Source of the DNA: Thermoplasmata archaeon
GTDB lineage: Archaea > Thermoplasmatota > Thermoplasmata > UBA184
Direction: 5' to 3'
Assembly: GCA_030042855.1 (NCBI GenBank)
Contig: JASHYU010000201.1
Location: 1-13,200, forward strand
Length of the DNA stretch: 13,200 nucleotides
Shown in pieces: positions 1 to 6,570 of this stretch. Numbering within the stretch: position 1 is the stretch's first letter; the number at the start of each line of letters is the position of its first letter. The translations under genes and the position numbers were made by a program. The notes below the pieces were generated by a model. It was given only the letters and a program-made list of their open reading frames with translations. It had not been told where the DNA came from and did not search any database.

Positions 1-618
1 TGGGTCCACGTCGACGGCGCCTTCGGGCTGTGGGCGCGCGCGGCGCCGGCGCGACGGGTGCTCGCGGACGGGATCGATGCGGCGGATTCCTGGGCGCTCG
101 ACTGCCACAAGTGGCTGAACGTCCCCTACGACAGCGGCGTCGTCCTCGTCCGTCACGGAGAGGCCCTGAGGTCCGCGATGTCCTCGGGGGCGTCGGCCTA
201 CCTGCCCTCGAGCGACGCCGGGGAGCCCATGGAGTTCACGCCCGAGATGTCGCGCAGCGCGCGGGGGGTCGACGCGTGGGCGGCCCTCCGCCATCTGGGA
301 CGCTCGGGCGTCGCCGACCTCGTCGAACGGTGCTGCCGGCTCGCCGCCCGCTTTGCGGACGGCCTCGGCGCGGCCGGGTTCCGGATCCTCAACGACGTGG
401 TCCTGAACCAGGTCCTGGTCGCGTTCGGCGACGAGGCGACGACCCGGCGCGTGATCTCCGAGGTGCAACGGGACGGAACGTGCTGGTGCGGTGGGACCGT
501 ATGGCAGGGCACGGCGGCCCTGCGGATCAGCGTGAGCTCCTGGGCGACCACCGAGGCGGACGTCGACCGATCGGTCGCCGCGATCACGGCGATCGCGCGC
601 CGGATCCGCGCCGCCTAG
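1..618 (+). CDS. Pyridoxal-dependent (group II) amino-acid decarboxylase, C-terminal part
   Basis: The reading frame is open from base 1 and ends in TAG, giving 205 residues. Whole family members are usually about 450-500 residues, so the N-terminal half lies left of the window. The fragment begins with HVDGAFG (residues 3-9), where Asp5 matches the aspartate that contacts the pyridine nitrogen of PLP. It continues with DSWALDCHKWLNVPYDSG, where Lys37 is the expected Schiff-base lysine (codon 109-111). The C-terminal small domain ends with the usual SSWATTEADVDRS stretch. The family removes the carboxylate of amino acids such as aromatic residues, glutamate or aspartate in the cytosol. Substrate cannot be assigned from this part. 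The motifs resemble the AADC-like branch more than archaeal MfnA. It converges on the DUF885 gene with a 93-base gap. The family is confident; the substrate is unknown. Confidence 0.9.
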   Translation, partial: WVHVDGAFGLWARAAPARRVLADGIDAADSWALDCHKWLNVPYDSGVVLVRHGEALRSAMSSGASAYLPSSDAGEPMEFTPEMSRSARGVDAWAALRHLGRSGVADLVERCCRLAARFADGLGAAGFRILNDVVLNQVLVAFGDEATTRRVISEVQRDGTCWCGGTVWQGTAALRISVSSWATTEADVDRSVAAITAIARRIRAA

Positions 619-711
619 GTTCGCGTCGGCGGGGGTCGTCGGGCGACCGCCCTCGGGCAGGTCCGCCGACCCTCGCGACGACGCCCGTCGGAGTCCTCTC
701 CGAGGGTCGTC

Positions 712-2346
712 TCACGCCACCGGGCGACCCGCGACCAGCGCTTCGAGGTAGCCGATCGGTGGGGCCCCGAAGCCGAGCAACGTGTCGTGGAATTCCTTGA
801 GCGAGGAATGGTACCGGCCGGCGAGGTGCCTCGCCCGGACCTCGAGGATCTCGAGCTTCCCGAGCGTGTAGCAGAAGTATTCGGGGTTGTACGTTCCGCG
901 GATCGCCTCGCGCTCGGCGTGGATCGGCTCGAGGTGCGCCTCCGTCCGGAGCATCTCGGTGGCGGCGGCCACCGACATCCCCTGGGTGTGCAACCCGATC
1001 GACGCGACGAGACGCCCGTCCCGGATGAGCGCGTCCTTGAGCTGGGTGACCTCGGCCGCGAGGGAGCCCCCGTCGTACCCGGCTTCGAGCGCGGCCTGCT
1101 CGCAGTAGTGGGCCCAGCCTTCCGTGAACGAGTACGACCACCAGACCCGGCGCGCGAGGGACTGCTCCGTACGGCGGAAGTGGAGCGCCTGGAGGTAGTG
1201 GCCCGGCCAGACCTCGTGGATCGTCGTGTTCTTCAGCATCGCGAAGTTGTAGGTCCGCATCCACTCCTCCTGCTGGGACGCGGTCCAGGCCGGGTTGACC
1301 GACGTGATCCAGTAGATCCCGTCGACCGGCTTCTCGAAGGGCCCGGGCGGGCTGAGCGCGGCCGTCCACAGGTCGCGGGCCCACGCCGGCGTCTCCCGGA
1401 CGTGACAGACCTCGGGCTCGGGGATCGTCGCCAGATCGCGCTCCCGGACGAACGCACGGGCGTCGTCCGTCAGCCGTTGCGCGAGCGGGATGAGCTCGGC
1501 CGGCGTGGGATGGTGATCGTTCAACCGGGCGATCAGCTGTCCCACCGGGGCGGCCTCCCGCCGGGCGATCTCGGCGAGTCGTGCCTGGTTCCGGGCGAGA
1601 TCGGCCCGCCCTCGCCGAAGCACTTCCTCCACCGGGGTCGTGAGGCCCTCGCGCACCCAGAGGAGGCGCTGGAAGCGCTCCCGGCCGAGCGCGAAGTCGT
1701 CGTTGGCCCGCGGCAGGCGCTCGGCCTTCAACCAGTCCGCGAAGCCCCGGACCGCCGTTTCGGCCCCGGCCCGAGCGTCGGCGAGGGCCGCGCGGACGGA
1801 CGACGACTCGGTCGCGGCGAGGGACGAGCTCTCGGCGAAAAGATCGGGGAGCCCGGAAGCGATCTGGATCGAGAGCGTGACGAACGGTCGAGGAAGGACC
1901 GGCTCGAGGCGGTGCCGGGCGACCTCCAGGAGGGAGGGCACGGCGTTCAGGATCTGGATCACGGACCCCAGGCGATCCGCGACCGGAGCGTAGTTCCGGA
2001 CGAGGTAGTCGGTGAGGTCCGGTTGGAACAGGTAGGTCATCGGGTTCCGATCGAGCTCGCGCGCGTCCTCGAGGTCGAACAGCGCGCCGTCCAGGAGCAG
2101 CTGCAGCAGGCGCCGATCGAGACGGCGCGGCCCGGGGAGCTCGGAGTCACGGATCGCCGCGAGCTGGGTCAGCCGTTCGCGTGCCGATCGCGCCCATCGA
2201 TCGGTGGCGTCCGCGGAGAGGTCCGGGAGCTGGCCGTCGTACTCGTGCAGGCCGAGGGAAGCGGCGCGGGTCGGACGCAGGACGTGATAGTGATCGATGA
2301 TCTGGCGTTCGAGGCTCGTCAACGGGTCGGTAGGTGGTCCGTCCAT
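712..2346 (-). CDS. DUF885 family protein, putative zinc metallopeptidase
   Basis: This is a 544-residue protein counted from the ATG at 2346. The frame continues to a GTG at 2364, which would add six residues. I prefer the ATG because a TATA-like box (CCATATCAGG on the minus strand, about 2373-2382) would place transcription start near 2353, inside the longer version. Hallmarks of DUF885 (PF05960) are HEVWPGHYLQ at residues 377-386 and EGWAHYCE at 409-416. These look like a modified HExxH zinc site (His377, Glu378, His383) plus a downstream glutamate. The rest is mostly helical, with the family's conserved C-terminal segment near NPEYFCYTLGKLE (487-499). No signal peptide or membrane helix is visible, so it is probably cytosolic. 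The peptidase role is inferred from motifs; the substrate is unknown. It stands alone, convergent with the decarboxylase and divergent from the membrane protein at 2628. Confidence 0.85.
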   Translation of the reverse strand: MDGPPTDPLTSLERQIIDHYHVLRPTRAASLGLHEYDGQLPDLSADATDRWARSARERLTQLAAIRDSELPGPRRLDRRLLQLLLDGALFDLEDARELDRNPMTYLFQPDLTDYLVRNYAPVADRLGSVIQILNAVPSLLEVARHRLEPVLPRPFVTLSIQIASGLPDLFAESSSLAATESSSVRAALADARAGAETAVRGFADWLKAERLPRANDDFALGRERFQRLLWVREGLTTPVEEVLRRGRADLARNQARLAEIARREAAPVGQLIARLNDHHPTPAELIPLAQRLTDDARAFVRERDLATIPEPEVCHVRETPAWARDLWTAALSPPGPFEKPVDGIYWITSVNPAWTASQQEEWMRTYNFAMLKNTTIHEVWPGHYLQALHFRRTEQSLARRVWWSYSFTEGWAHYCEQAALEAGYDGGSLAAEVTQLKDALIRDGRLVASIGLHTQGMSVAAATEMLRTEAHLEPIHAEREAIRGTYNPEYFCYTLGKLEILEVRARHLAGRYHSSLKEFHDTLLGFGAPPIGYLEALVAGRPVA

Positions 2347-2372
2347 GGGCGAGGCCGGAGGCACGGTCCCAC

Positions 2373-2382
2373 CCTGATATGG
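2373..2382 (-). promoter_or_regulatory. TATA-like box for the DUF885 gene
   Basis: Read on the minus strand the site is CCATATCAGG, an AT-rich island in very GC-rich surroundings. Its centre is about 32 bases upstream of the ATG at 2346. With the usual archaeal TATA-to-start distance of about 26 bases, the transcript would begin only a few bases before that ATG. It was recognised by eye and has no experimental support. Confidence 0.35.
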
Positions 2383-2627
2383 ATTGCGCCGAGGCGTGGT
2401 CGCGCCGGTGAGCGAACGAGCGAGGCGGCAGACGATCGGTACCCGGGTCGCACGCAGTTCGGGTCAGAACCGGCCGCACCCCGAGTTCGGGAGCGCCCCG
2501 GGAACTGGCCGCGCGCGGATCGCGCAAGATCGGCTCCGACCGAGCCCGCAGGGGGGTCGGGGCCCACTCGAGGCCGGCGACCAAGGGTTGAATACCGGCG
2601 CCGGGTTCCCGTTCTCGGGAGTTTCGG

Positions 2628-2990
2628 ATGAGCAGCGCTGGTCCGTCGCGGTCGATCTACTCGGTCTCCGTCTCGCGCGTCGAGCCCCGTCCCCGGGCGG
2701 CCCTCTACCTGATCGCGCTCGGGAGCCTGCTGGTGCTGCTCGAAGCGATCCTCTTCCTTGAGCTCGGTCAGTTGTTCGTCGGTGTCTTCCTGTTCGCCAC
2801 CGCGCTCCTCGTCTACTCGGAGCCGTACCACCACCTCGCGAACGGGATCCTGGCGCTCGTTCTCGCGCTCGTGAGCCTCCTCTTCGGTTTCGGCGGGTTC
2901 TATCTCGGCGCCATCCTCGCCGGTGCCGGGGGCGTCGCGTCGATCGTGTGGTCCCCCCCGCGCGCGCTCGTCTACGCGGTCGCGTCCTGA
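2628..2990 (+). CDS. Four-helix membrane protein, DUF6114-like
   Basis: The protein has 120 residues and starts at ATG 2628. A soluble N-terminus of about 23 residues is followed by four closely spaced hydrophobic helices at roughly 25-44, 48-63, 70-88 and 90-107. The only sizeable loop is SEPYHH, between helices 2 and 3. The glycine-rich last helix followed by WSPP resembles DUF6114, a family of small integral membrane proteins known in archaea and actinobacteria, whose function is not known to me. A weak AT-rich stretch (TTGAATACC, about 2588-2596) lies 35 bases before the ATG and could be its TATA box. The next gene lies 95 bases downstream with its own promoter-like box, so co-transcription is not required. 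The membrane location is confident; the family is moderately so. Confidence 0.75.
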   Translation: MSSAGPSRSIYSVSVSRVEPRPRAALYLIALGSLLVLLEAILFLELGQLFVGVFLFATALLVYSEPYHHLANGILALVLALVSLLFGFGGFYLGAILAGAGGVASIVWSPPRALVYAVAS

Positions 2991-3026
2991 GCGAATCCTC
3001 CCCCACGGCGATCGGACTTCGGCAGG

Positions 3027-3034
3027 CTTATCTA
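3027..3034 (+). promoter_or_regulatory. TATA-like box (CTTATCTA) for the 53-residue membrane protein
   Basis: CTTATCTA is the clearest AT-rich octamer between the genes at 2628 and 3086. Its centre lies 56 bases before the ATG at 3086, so the expected transcript has a leader of about 30 bases. The same CTTATC core occurs on the minus strand before the AHSA1-like gene and the S53 protease gene. The call rests on position and similarity to those boxes. Confidence 0.5.
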
Positions 3035-3085
3035 CCGCGATCCGACTGAGGCAGCCGACACCGACGCCCGGTCGGTCCGGAAACC

Positions 3086-3247
3086 ATGTCGAGCTTCTTC
3101 GGGCTCCCGCTCGCCGTCATCCTGATCATCGTCGGGGTCATCGTCTTCATCGCCGCGTGGATCATCCACTGGCTCCTCCTCGTCCTCGCGGTCATCCTGG
3201 TCATCGTCGGGATCTACCTCGTGGTGACCGGCGGATTCGGCCTCTGA
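3086..3247 (+). CDS. 53-residue membrane miniprotein with two helices
   Basis: The frame runs from ATG to TGA and encodes 53 residues. An in-frame stop at 3047-3049 and the lack of another ATG fix the start. After the short head MSSFFGLP, nearly the whole protein is Val, Ile and Leu. It reads as two helices (about 8-24 and 28-47) around a central AAWIIHW turn, ending in TGGFGL. There are almost no charged residues, which a random frame in this GC-rich DNA would not produce: shadow frames here are full of Arg, Pro and Gly. A CTTATC promoter-like box lies 56 bases upstream. I do not recognise a family. Similar tiny hydrophobic proteins are common in archaea and actinobacteria without known function. 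No partner toxin or RNA antitoxin is visible. Confidence 0.7.
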   Translation: MSSFFGLPLAVILIIVGVIVFIAAWIIHWLLLVLAVILVIVGIYLVVTGGFGL

Positions 3248-3368
3248 CCGGACCCGCCCCGGCACCCCGGGGCCCGACGTCCGGTCGGGGGCGAACCGGG
3301 GATCCGGACTCGCGCCGAGCGTCGGCCGCACCGTCGGCTCGGAGGTGACCGGATCGCGTCGGGGTGGT

Positions 3369-3380
3369 CAACATATGACC
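3369..3380 (+). promoter_or_regulatory. TATA-like box for the VOC gene
   Basis: CAACATATGACC contains an AT-rich core centred near 3374, 31 bases before the ATG at 3405. This spacing would start the transcript near 3400, just ahead of that ATG. It argues against using the ATG inside the box (3375) or the GTG at 3345 as the start. Confidence 0.4.
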
Positions 3381-3404
3381 CCGGAGCGTGCGGGCGACGG
3401 GTCC

Positions 3405-3815
3405 ATGAAAGCGGAGATCAGCGTGATGTTCAACGTCCACGATGTCGATCGATCGGTCGGGTTCTACCGCTCGCTGGGGTTCACGACCCGCTGGCGGTGG
3501 AAGGGAGAGGACGGCCAGCTCAGCTACGCCGGCGTCGGGATCGGCGGCGCCGTGATCGCGCTCGGACGGATCCGGTCGGGGGAGGGCGGCGGCGGGTACC
3601 GGGAGTACGAGAAGTGGGTCAGCACGCCGCTCGGAGCGGGCGTGATCGTGAACGTGGAGCTGCGGAACGTCGAGGGCGTCTATGCGAAGGCGAAGAAGGC
3701 GCGGGTGACGATCGAATCCGGCCTGCGCGCGTGGCCCTACGGAACGGCGTTCACGATCAACGACCCCGATGGGTACGTCGTGAAGTTCCTCCGGCCGAAG
3801 GGCGAGTTCGCCTAG
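3405..3815 (+). CDS. VOC / glyoxalase-bleomycin resistance fold protein
   Basis: The protein has 136 residues from ATG 3405. GTG 3345 and ATG 3375 are in-frame alternatives, but they add a non-homologous Arg/Gly-rich head and the TATA-like box overlaps the second. Two betaalphabetabetabeta modules are visible: NVHDVDRSVGFYRSLGF (10-26) opens the first, and AFTINDPDGYVVKF (115-128) closes the second. VOC proteins include glyoxalase I, dioxygenases and antibiotic-binding proteins. The usual metal ligands look absent. The first-strand position normally His appears to be near Met8/Phe9, and the usual Glu after DPDG appears to be Lys127. A binding or sequestering role therefore seems more likely than metal catalysis, but this is an inference from eye alignment. 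The gene converges with the AHSA1-like gene at a 58-base gap. Confidence 0.85.
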   Translation: MKAEISVMFNVHDVDRSVGFYRSLGFTTRWRWKGEDGQLSYAGVGIGGAVIALGRIRSGEGGGGYREYEKWVSTPLGAGVIVNVELRNVEGVYAKAKKARVTIESGLRAWPYGTAFTINDPDGYVVKFLRPKGEFA

Positions 3816-3873
3816 GGCCGCGCTTCGGGCGCGTTTCGCCTCGCCGGCACGGGCCGGCTCGGCGCGAGGGCGC

Positions 3874-4329
3874 CTAGTTCAGGGAGTCCGACTCGTGGCG
3901 GAGATCGATGCCGTGCTCGAGCACCGATCGCAAGTTCATGAGGTAGTACGCCCAGCCGGACTGGATCGCCCCGTGCAGCCACACCCAGCGCTTGCCGGAC
4001 TTGAACCCCCGGTGCGTCACCGTCAGGATCGTCCCCTTCCCCTTCTTCCTCAGGGAGAATCGAACCTTGGTCTGGAACGTCCGGCCCCCGTCGAATCGAT
4101 CGACCCACTCGAGCTCGAGCCGGCGGGGAGCCGAGATCGCATCCACCTTCCCTTTCATGGTGAACCCGCCGCGCCACGTGAACTGGAACGCGGCGCCGCT
4201 CTTCGGCGTGAGCGTGGCCTTCTCGAGGAACCAGGTCGTCAACTTCCGGGGCTGCGTCAGCGCGGCAAAGACCCGGGCCGGCGGGACCGCGAAGTAGTAC
4301 GTCTGCTCGATCGGGGGGATCTTCGCCAT
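3874..4329 (-). CDS. SRPBCC / AHSA1-domain (START-like) protein
   Basis: The protein has 151 residues, starting at ATG 4329. The frame extends much further upstream, but the protein-like part begins here, and a TATA-like box sits 26 bases before this ATG, which suits a leaderless message. It opens with the family pattern in which a hydrophobic strand is followed by PPARVFAALTQPRKLTTWF (16-34), then beta-rich segments including GKVDAISAPRRLELEW (60-75) and a final amphipathic helix, GAIQSGWAYYLMNLRSVLEHG (120-140). AHSA1-like proteins form a helix-grip cavity that binds small hydrophobic ligands or, in eukaryotic Aha1, activates Hsp90. Bacterial and archaeal members are mostly uncharacterised. 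It is divergent from the cyclase gene. Family confidence is high; function is unknown. Confidence 0.87.
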   Translation of the reverse strand: MAKIPPIEQTYYFAVPPARVFAALTQPRKLTTWFLEKATLTPKSGAAFQFTWRGGFTMKGKVDAISAPRRLELEWVDRFDGGRTFQTKVRFSLRKKGKGTILTVTHRGFKSGKRWVWLHGAIQSGWAYYLMNLRSVLEHGIDLRHESDSLN

Positions 4330-4351
4330 CGACCGATCAGGGACGCGGTCC

Positions 4352-4358
4352 AGATAAG
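4352..4358 (-). promoter_or_regulatory. TATA-like box (CTTATCT) for the AHSA1-like gene
   Basis: On the minus strand the sequence is CTTATCT, and its centre (4355) lies 26 bases upstream of the A of ATG 4329. That equals the usual archaeal TATA-to-transcription-start distance, so the message would begin at the start codon itself. It shares the CTTATC core with the boxes at 3027 and 10715-10721. Confidence 0.5.
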
Positions 4359-4452
4359 CGGTGGGGCCCGCGTCGAAACCGCGGAAAACGGGAGCGTCCG
4401 GAGCGCCGCCGGGCGCGTTCGAGGGGCCCGTTCCAGCCCCCCGGTGGGAGTC

Positions 4453-4460
4453 CTTTAGAG
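4453..4460 (+). promoter_or_regulatory. TATA-like box (CTTTAGAG) for the cyclase gene
   Basis: CTTTAGAG is centred near 4456, about 24-27 bases before the tandem ATG codons at 4480 and 4483, again fitting a leaderless transcript. No Shine-Dalgarno-like GGAGG precedes these starts. It diverges from the AHSA1-like promoter, about 95 bases away. Confidence 0.4.
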
Positions 4461-4479
4461 CGCGGAACCCCGTCGGGGG

Positions 4480-6459
4480 ATGATGGCGGCGAGCCCACGG
4501 CACCTCGCAGCGATCGTGTTCACCGACATGGTCGGGTACTCGGCGCTGGCGCAGGCGGATGAGGGGTCGGCGCTCGAGGTGCTGGCCCGCCACAACCGCC
4601 TCCTGCGCCCGGTCTTCGCGAAGCACCGGGGGCGGGAGGTGAAGACGATCGGGGACGCGTTCCTCGTCGAGTTCGACAGCGCGCTCGACGCGGCCAACTG
4701 CGCGATCGAGATCCAGCGCACCCTGCACGACTACAACGCGGCCGCCGCCGACGACTGGAAGATCCGGATCCGCATCGGGATCCACGTCGGCGATGTGGTC
4801 GAGAGCAACGGCGACGTGCTCGGCGACGCGGTGAACATCGCCTCCCGGATCGAGTCGCTCGCGGAGCCCGAGGGGATCTGCGTGACCCAGCAGGTCTACG
4901 ACCAGATCCGGAACAAGGTCCCGATCCCGCTCGCGAAGCTACCGAACCGTCAGCTGAAGAACATCCACCTGCCCCTCTCCGTCTACCGCTTCGTCCAGCC
5001 GTGGGATCCGCGCCGGCTCGAGGGGCCCTCCGTCGAGGACGCCGCGGAGCGGCACCTCGCCGTGCTCCCGCTCGCGAACATCAGCGCGGACCCGTCCGAC
5101 GGCTACTTCGCGGACGGGCTCACCGAGGAGCTGATCAGCGTCCTCTCCCAGGTGCCGGGCCTCAACGTCATCGCCCGGACCTCGGTCCTCCCGTACAAGT
5201 CGGAGCCGAAGTCGATCGCCCAGATCGGCTCCGAGCTCAACGTCGACACCGTCCTCGAGGGGAGCGTGCGCAAGGCGGGCAACCGGATCCGGATCACCCT
5301 CCAGCTCATCGACGTGTCGAACCAGCAGCACATCTGGGCGAACTCCTACAACCGCGAGGTGGACGACGTCTTCGCCGTCCAGTCGGACATCGCCGAGCGC
5401 ACGGCGGCGGCGCTGCGCCTCGAGCTCGCGAAGAACACCCGCCGCGGCGCGATCCGTCGGCCCACGGAGAGCGCCGAGGCGTACGACGCGTACCTCCGCG
5501 GGCTGGTCGCCACGAGCGGGGTCCGCGTGGGGGAGGTCCGGGAGGCCGAGCGCTGCTTCGAGGAGGCGACGAAGCTCGATCCGAACTTCGCCGAGGCGTA
5601 CGCGGCCTGGGCGAACCTCTACGTCCTGGCGTCGGGCGATCAGGTGCCGATGCGGGAGGTGATGCCGCGGGCCCGCGAGCTCGCCGCCCGCGCGATCGAG
5701 CTCGATCCGGACTCCGCGGACGCGCACGCGGCCCTCGGCAACATCGCGCTCCAGTTCGACCACGACTGGACCCGGGCCGAGTTCGAGTTCGAGCGGGCGA
5801 TCGAGCTCAATCCGAGCAACGTGACCGCCTACCGGTTCTACGGCCTCTTCATGATGGCGCAGGAGCGGTTCGACGAGGCCAAGGAGCTCTTCCGCCGCGA
5901 GGTGCGGCTCGATCCGGCCGGCGCGGGCTCGGGGCTGCTCGCGTGGGCCGAGTTCGAGGGAGGCCACTTCGACGCGGCCCTCCGCGAGCTCGAGAACGAG
6001 GTGACGGACCACCCCGACCGGGTGGGCACCCACACGATGCTCGGCATCCTGTACTTCGCGCGCGGTCGGACGGACCTCGCGGATCGGGAGGCCGCGGTCC
6101 CCCTGGGGGACGCGAGCGAGGTGGTGCGATTCGACCACGCGCTCCTCGAGGGGCTCCTCGGGCGGCCCGAGGAGGCCCGGGCGATCCTCGCGGCCGTGGA
6201 CCGAAAGGGGTGGGGGGACTACCTCGGACCGGGGTACCTCGCCATGCTCCACTCGGCGATCGGCGAGAAGGGCCGAGCGCTCGACCTGCTCGAGCTCGAC
6301 TATCGGGAGGGCGACGCCCTCCTGTGGCTCTGGTACCGCGGGGTCTACTTCGATCCGATCCGCTCCGACCCCCGGTTCCTGGCCCTGCTCCGGCAGTACG
6401 GGACCCCGATCCGGCCGATCCGGGACTGGTCGCCGCCGGAACCGTCGAAACGAGCCTGA
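4480..6459 (+). CDS. Class III adenylate cyclase fused to TolB-like domain and TPR repeats
   Basis: The protein has 659 residues; ATG 4480 or 4483 starts it. Residues 8-175 form a class III nucleotide cyclase domain with every catalytic residue visible: metal aspartates Asp16 (FTDMVGYS) and Asp59 (KTIGDAF), substrate-selecting Lys55 and Asp112, and transition-state Asn119 and Arg123 (AVNIASRIES). The Lys/Asp pair predicts ATP as substrate and cAMP as product. Residues 190-310 resemble the TolB-like N-terminal domain (YFADGLTEELISVLSQ, then VLEGSVRKAGNRIRI, then QHIWANSYNRE). Residues 330-630 carry TPR-type helices (for example AERCFEEATKLDPNFAEAY and ARAIELDPDSADAHAALGNIAL). No membrane helix is evident, so it is probably cytosolic, with the TPRs sensing or docking a partner. 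This architecture is familiar from soil proteobacteria, so lateral transfer is plausible. Composition matches the neighbours by eye. No cAMP receptor gene is in the window. Confidence 0.92.
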   Translation: MMAASPRHLAAIVFTDMVGYSALAQADEGSALEVLARHNRLLRPVFAKHRGREVKTIGDAFLVEFDSALDAANCAIEIQRTLHDYNAAAADDWKIRIRIGIHVGDVVESNGDVLGDAVNIASRIESLAEPEGICVTQQVYDQIRNKVPIPLAKLPNRQLKNIHLPLSVYRFVQPWDPRRLEGPSVEDAAERHLAVLPLANISADPSDGYFADGLTEELISVLSQVPGLNVIARTSVLPYKSEPKSIAQIGSELNVDTVLEGSVRKAGNRIRITLQLIDVSNQQHIWANSYNREVDDVFAVQSDIAERTAAALRLELAKNTRRGAIRRPTESAEAYDAYLRGLVATSGVRVGEVREAERCFEEATKLDPNFAEAYAAWANLYVLASGDQVPMREVMPRARELAARAIELDPDSADAHAALGNIALQFDHDWTRAEFEFERAIELNPSNVTAYRFYGLFMMAQERFDEAKELFRREVRLDPAGAGSGLLAWAEFEGGHFDAALRELENEVTDHPDRVGTHTMLGILYFARGRTDLADREAAVPLGDASEVVRFDHALLEGLLGRPEEARAILAAVDRKGWGDYLGPGYLAMLHSAIGEKGRALDLLELDYREGDALLWLWYRGVYFDPIRSDPRFLALLRQYGTPIRPIRDWSPPEPSKRA

Positions 6460-6570
6460 CCTCGCCCGGTCGGGCGCTCCCGTGCCGCCGCGGGGGGGAG
6501 CTCGCCCGCCCGGAGCCCCGCGTCGCGCGAGAACGGGAAGGGGTTGGACGCCGCGAAGCCGCCGGGCCGC

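Noticed and set aside
634..648. Small hairpin GGTCG/CGACC in the gap between the decarboxylase and DUF885 genes
   Set aside because: The stem is only five pairs, has no T-rich tract, and is expected by chance in such GC-rich DNA.
787..2631. 614-codon frame on the + strand opposite the DUF885 gene
   Set aside because: It has a low-complexity charged composition and no motifs; the minus-strand frame carries the DUF885 signatures.
4330..4785. N-terminal extension of the AHSA1-like frame
   Set aside because: It would run through the divergent promoter region and into the cyclase coding sequence. The START-like fold begins right after ATG 4329.
4939..6252. 437-codon frame on the - strand opposite the cyclase
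   Set aside because: Composition is Arg/Val/Glu-rich with no recognisable fold. The cyclase-TolB-TPR reading explains this DNA fully.
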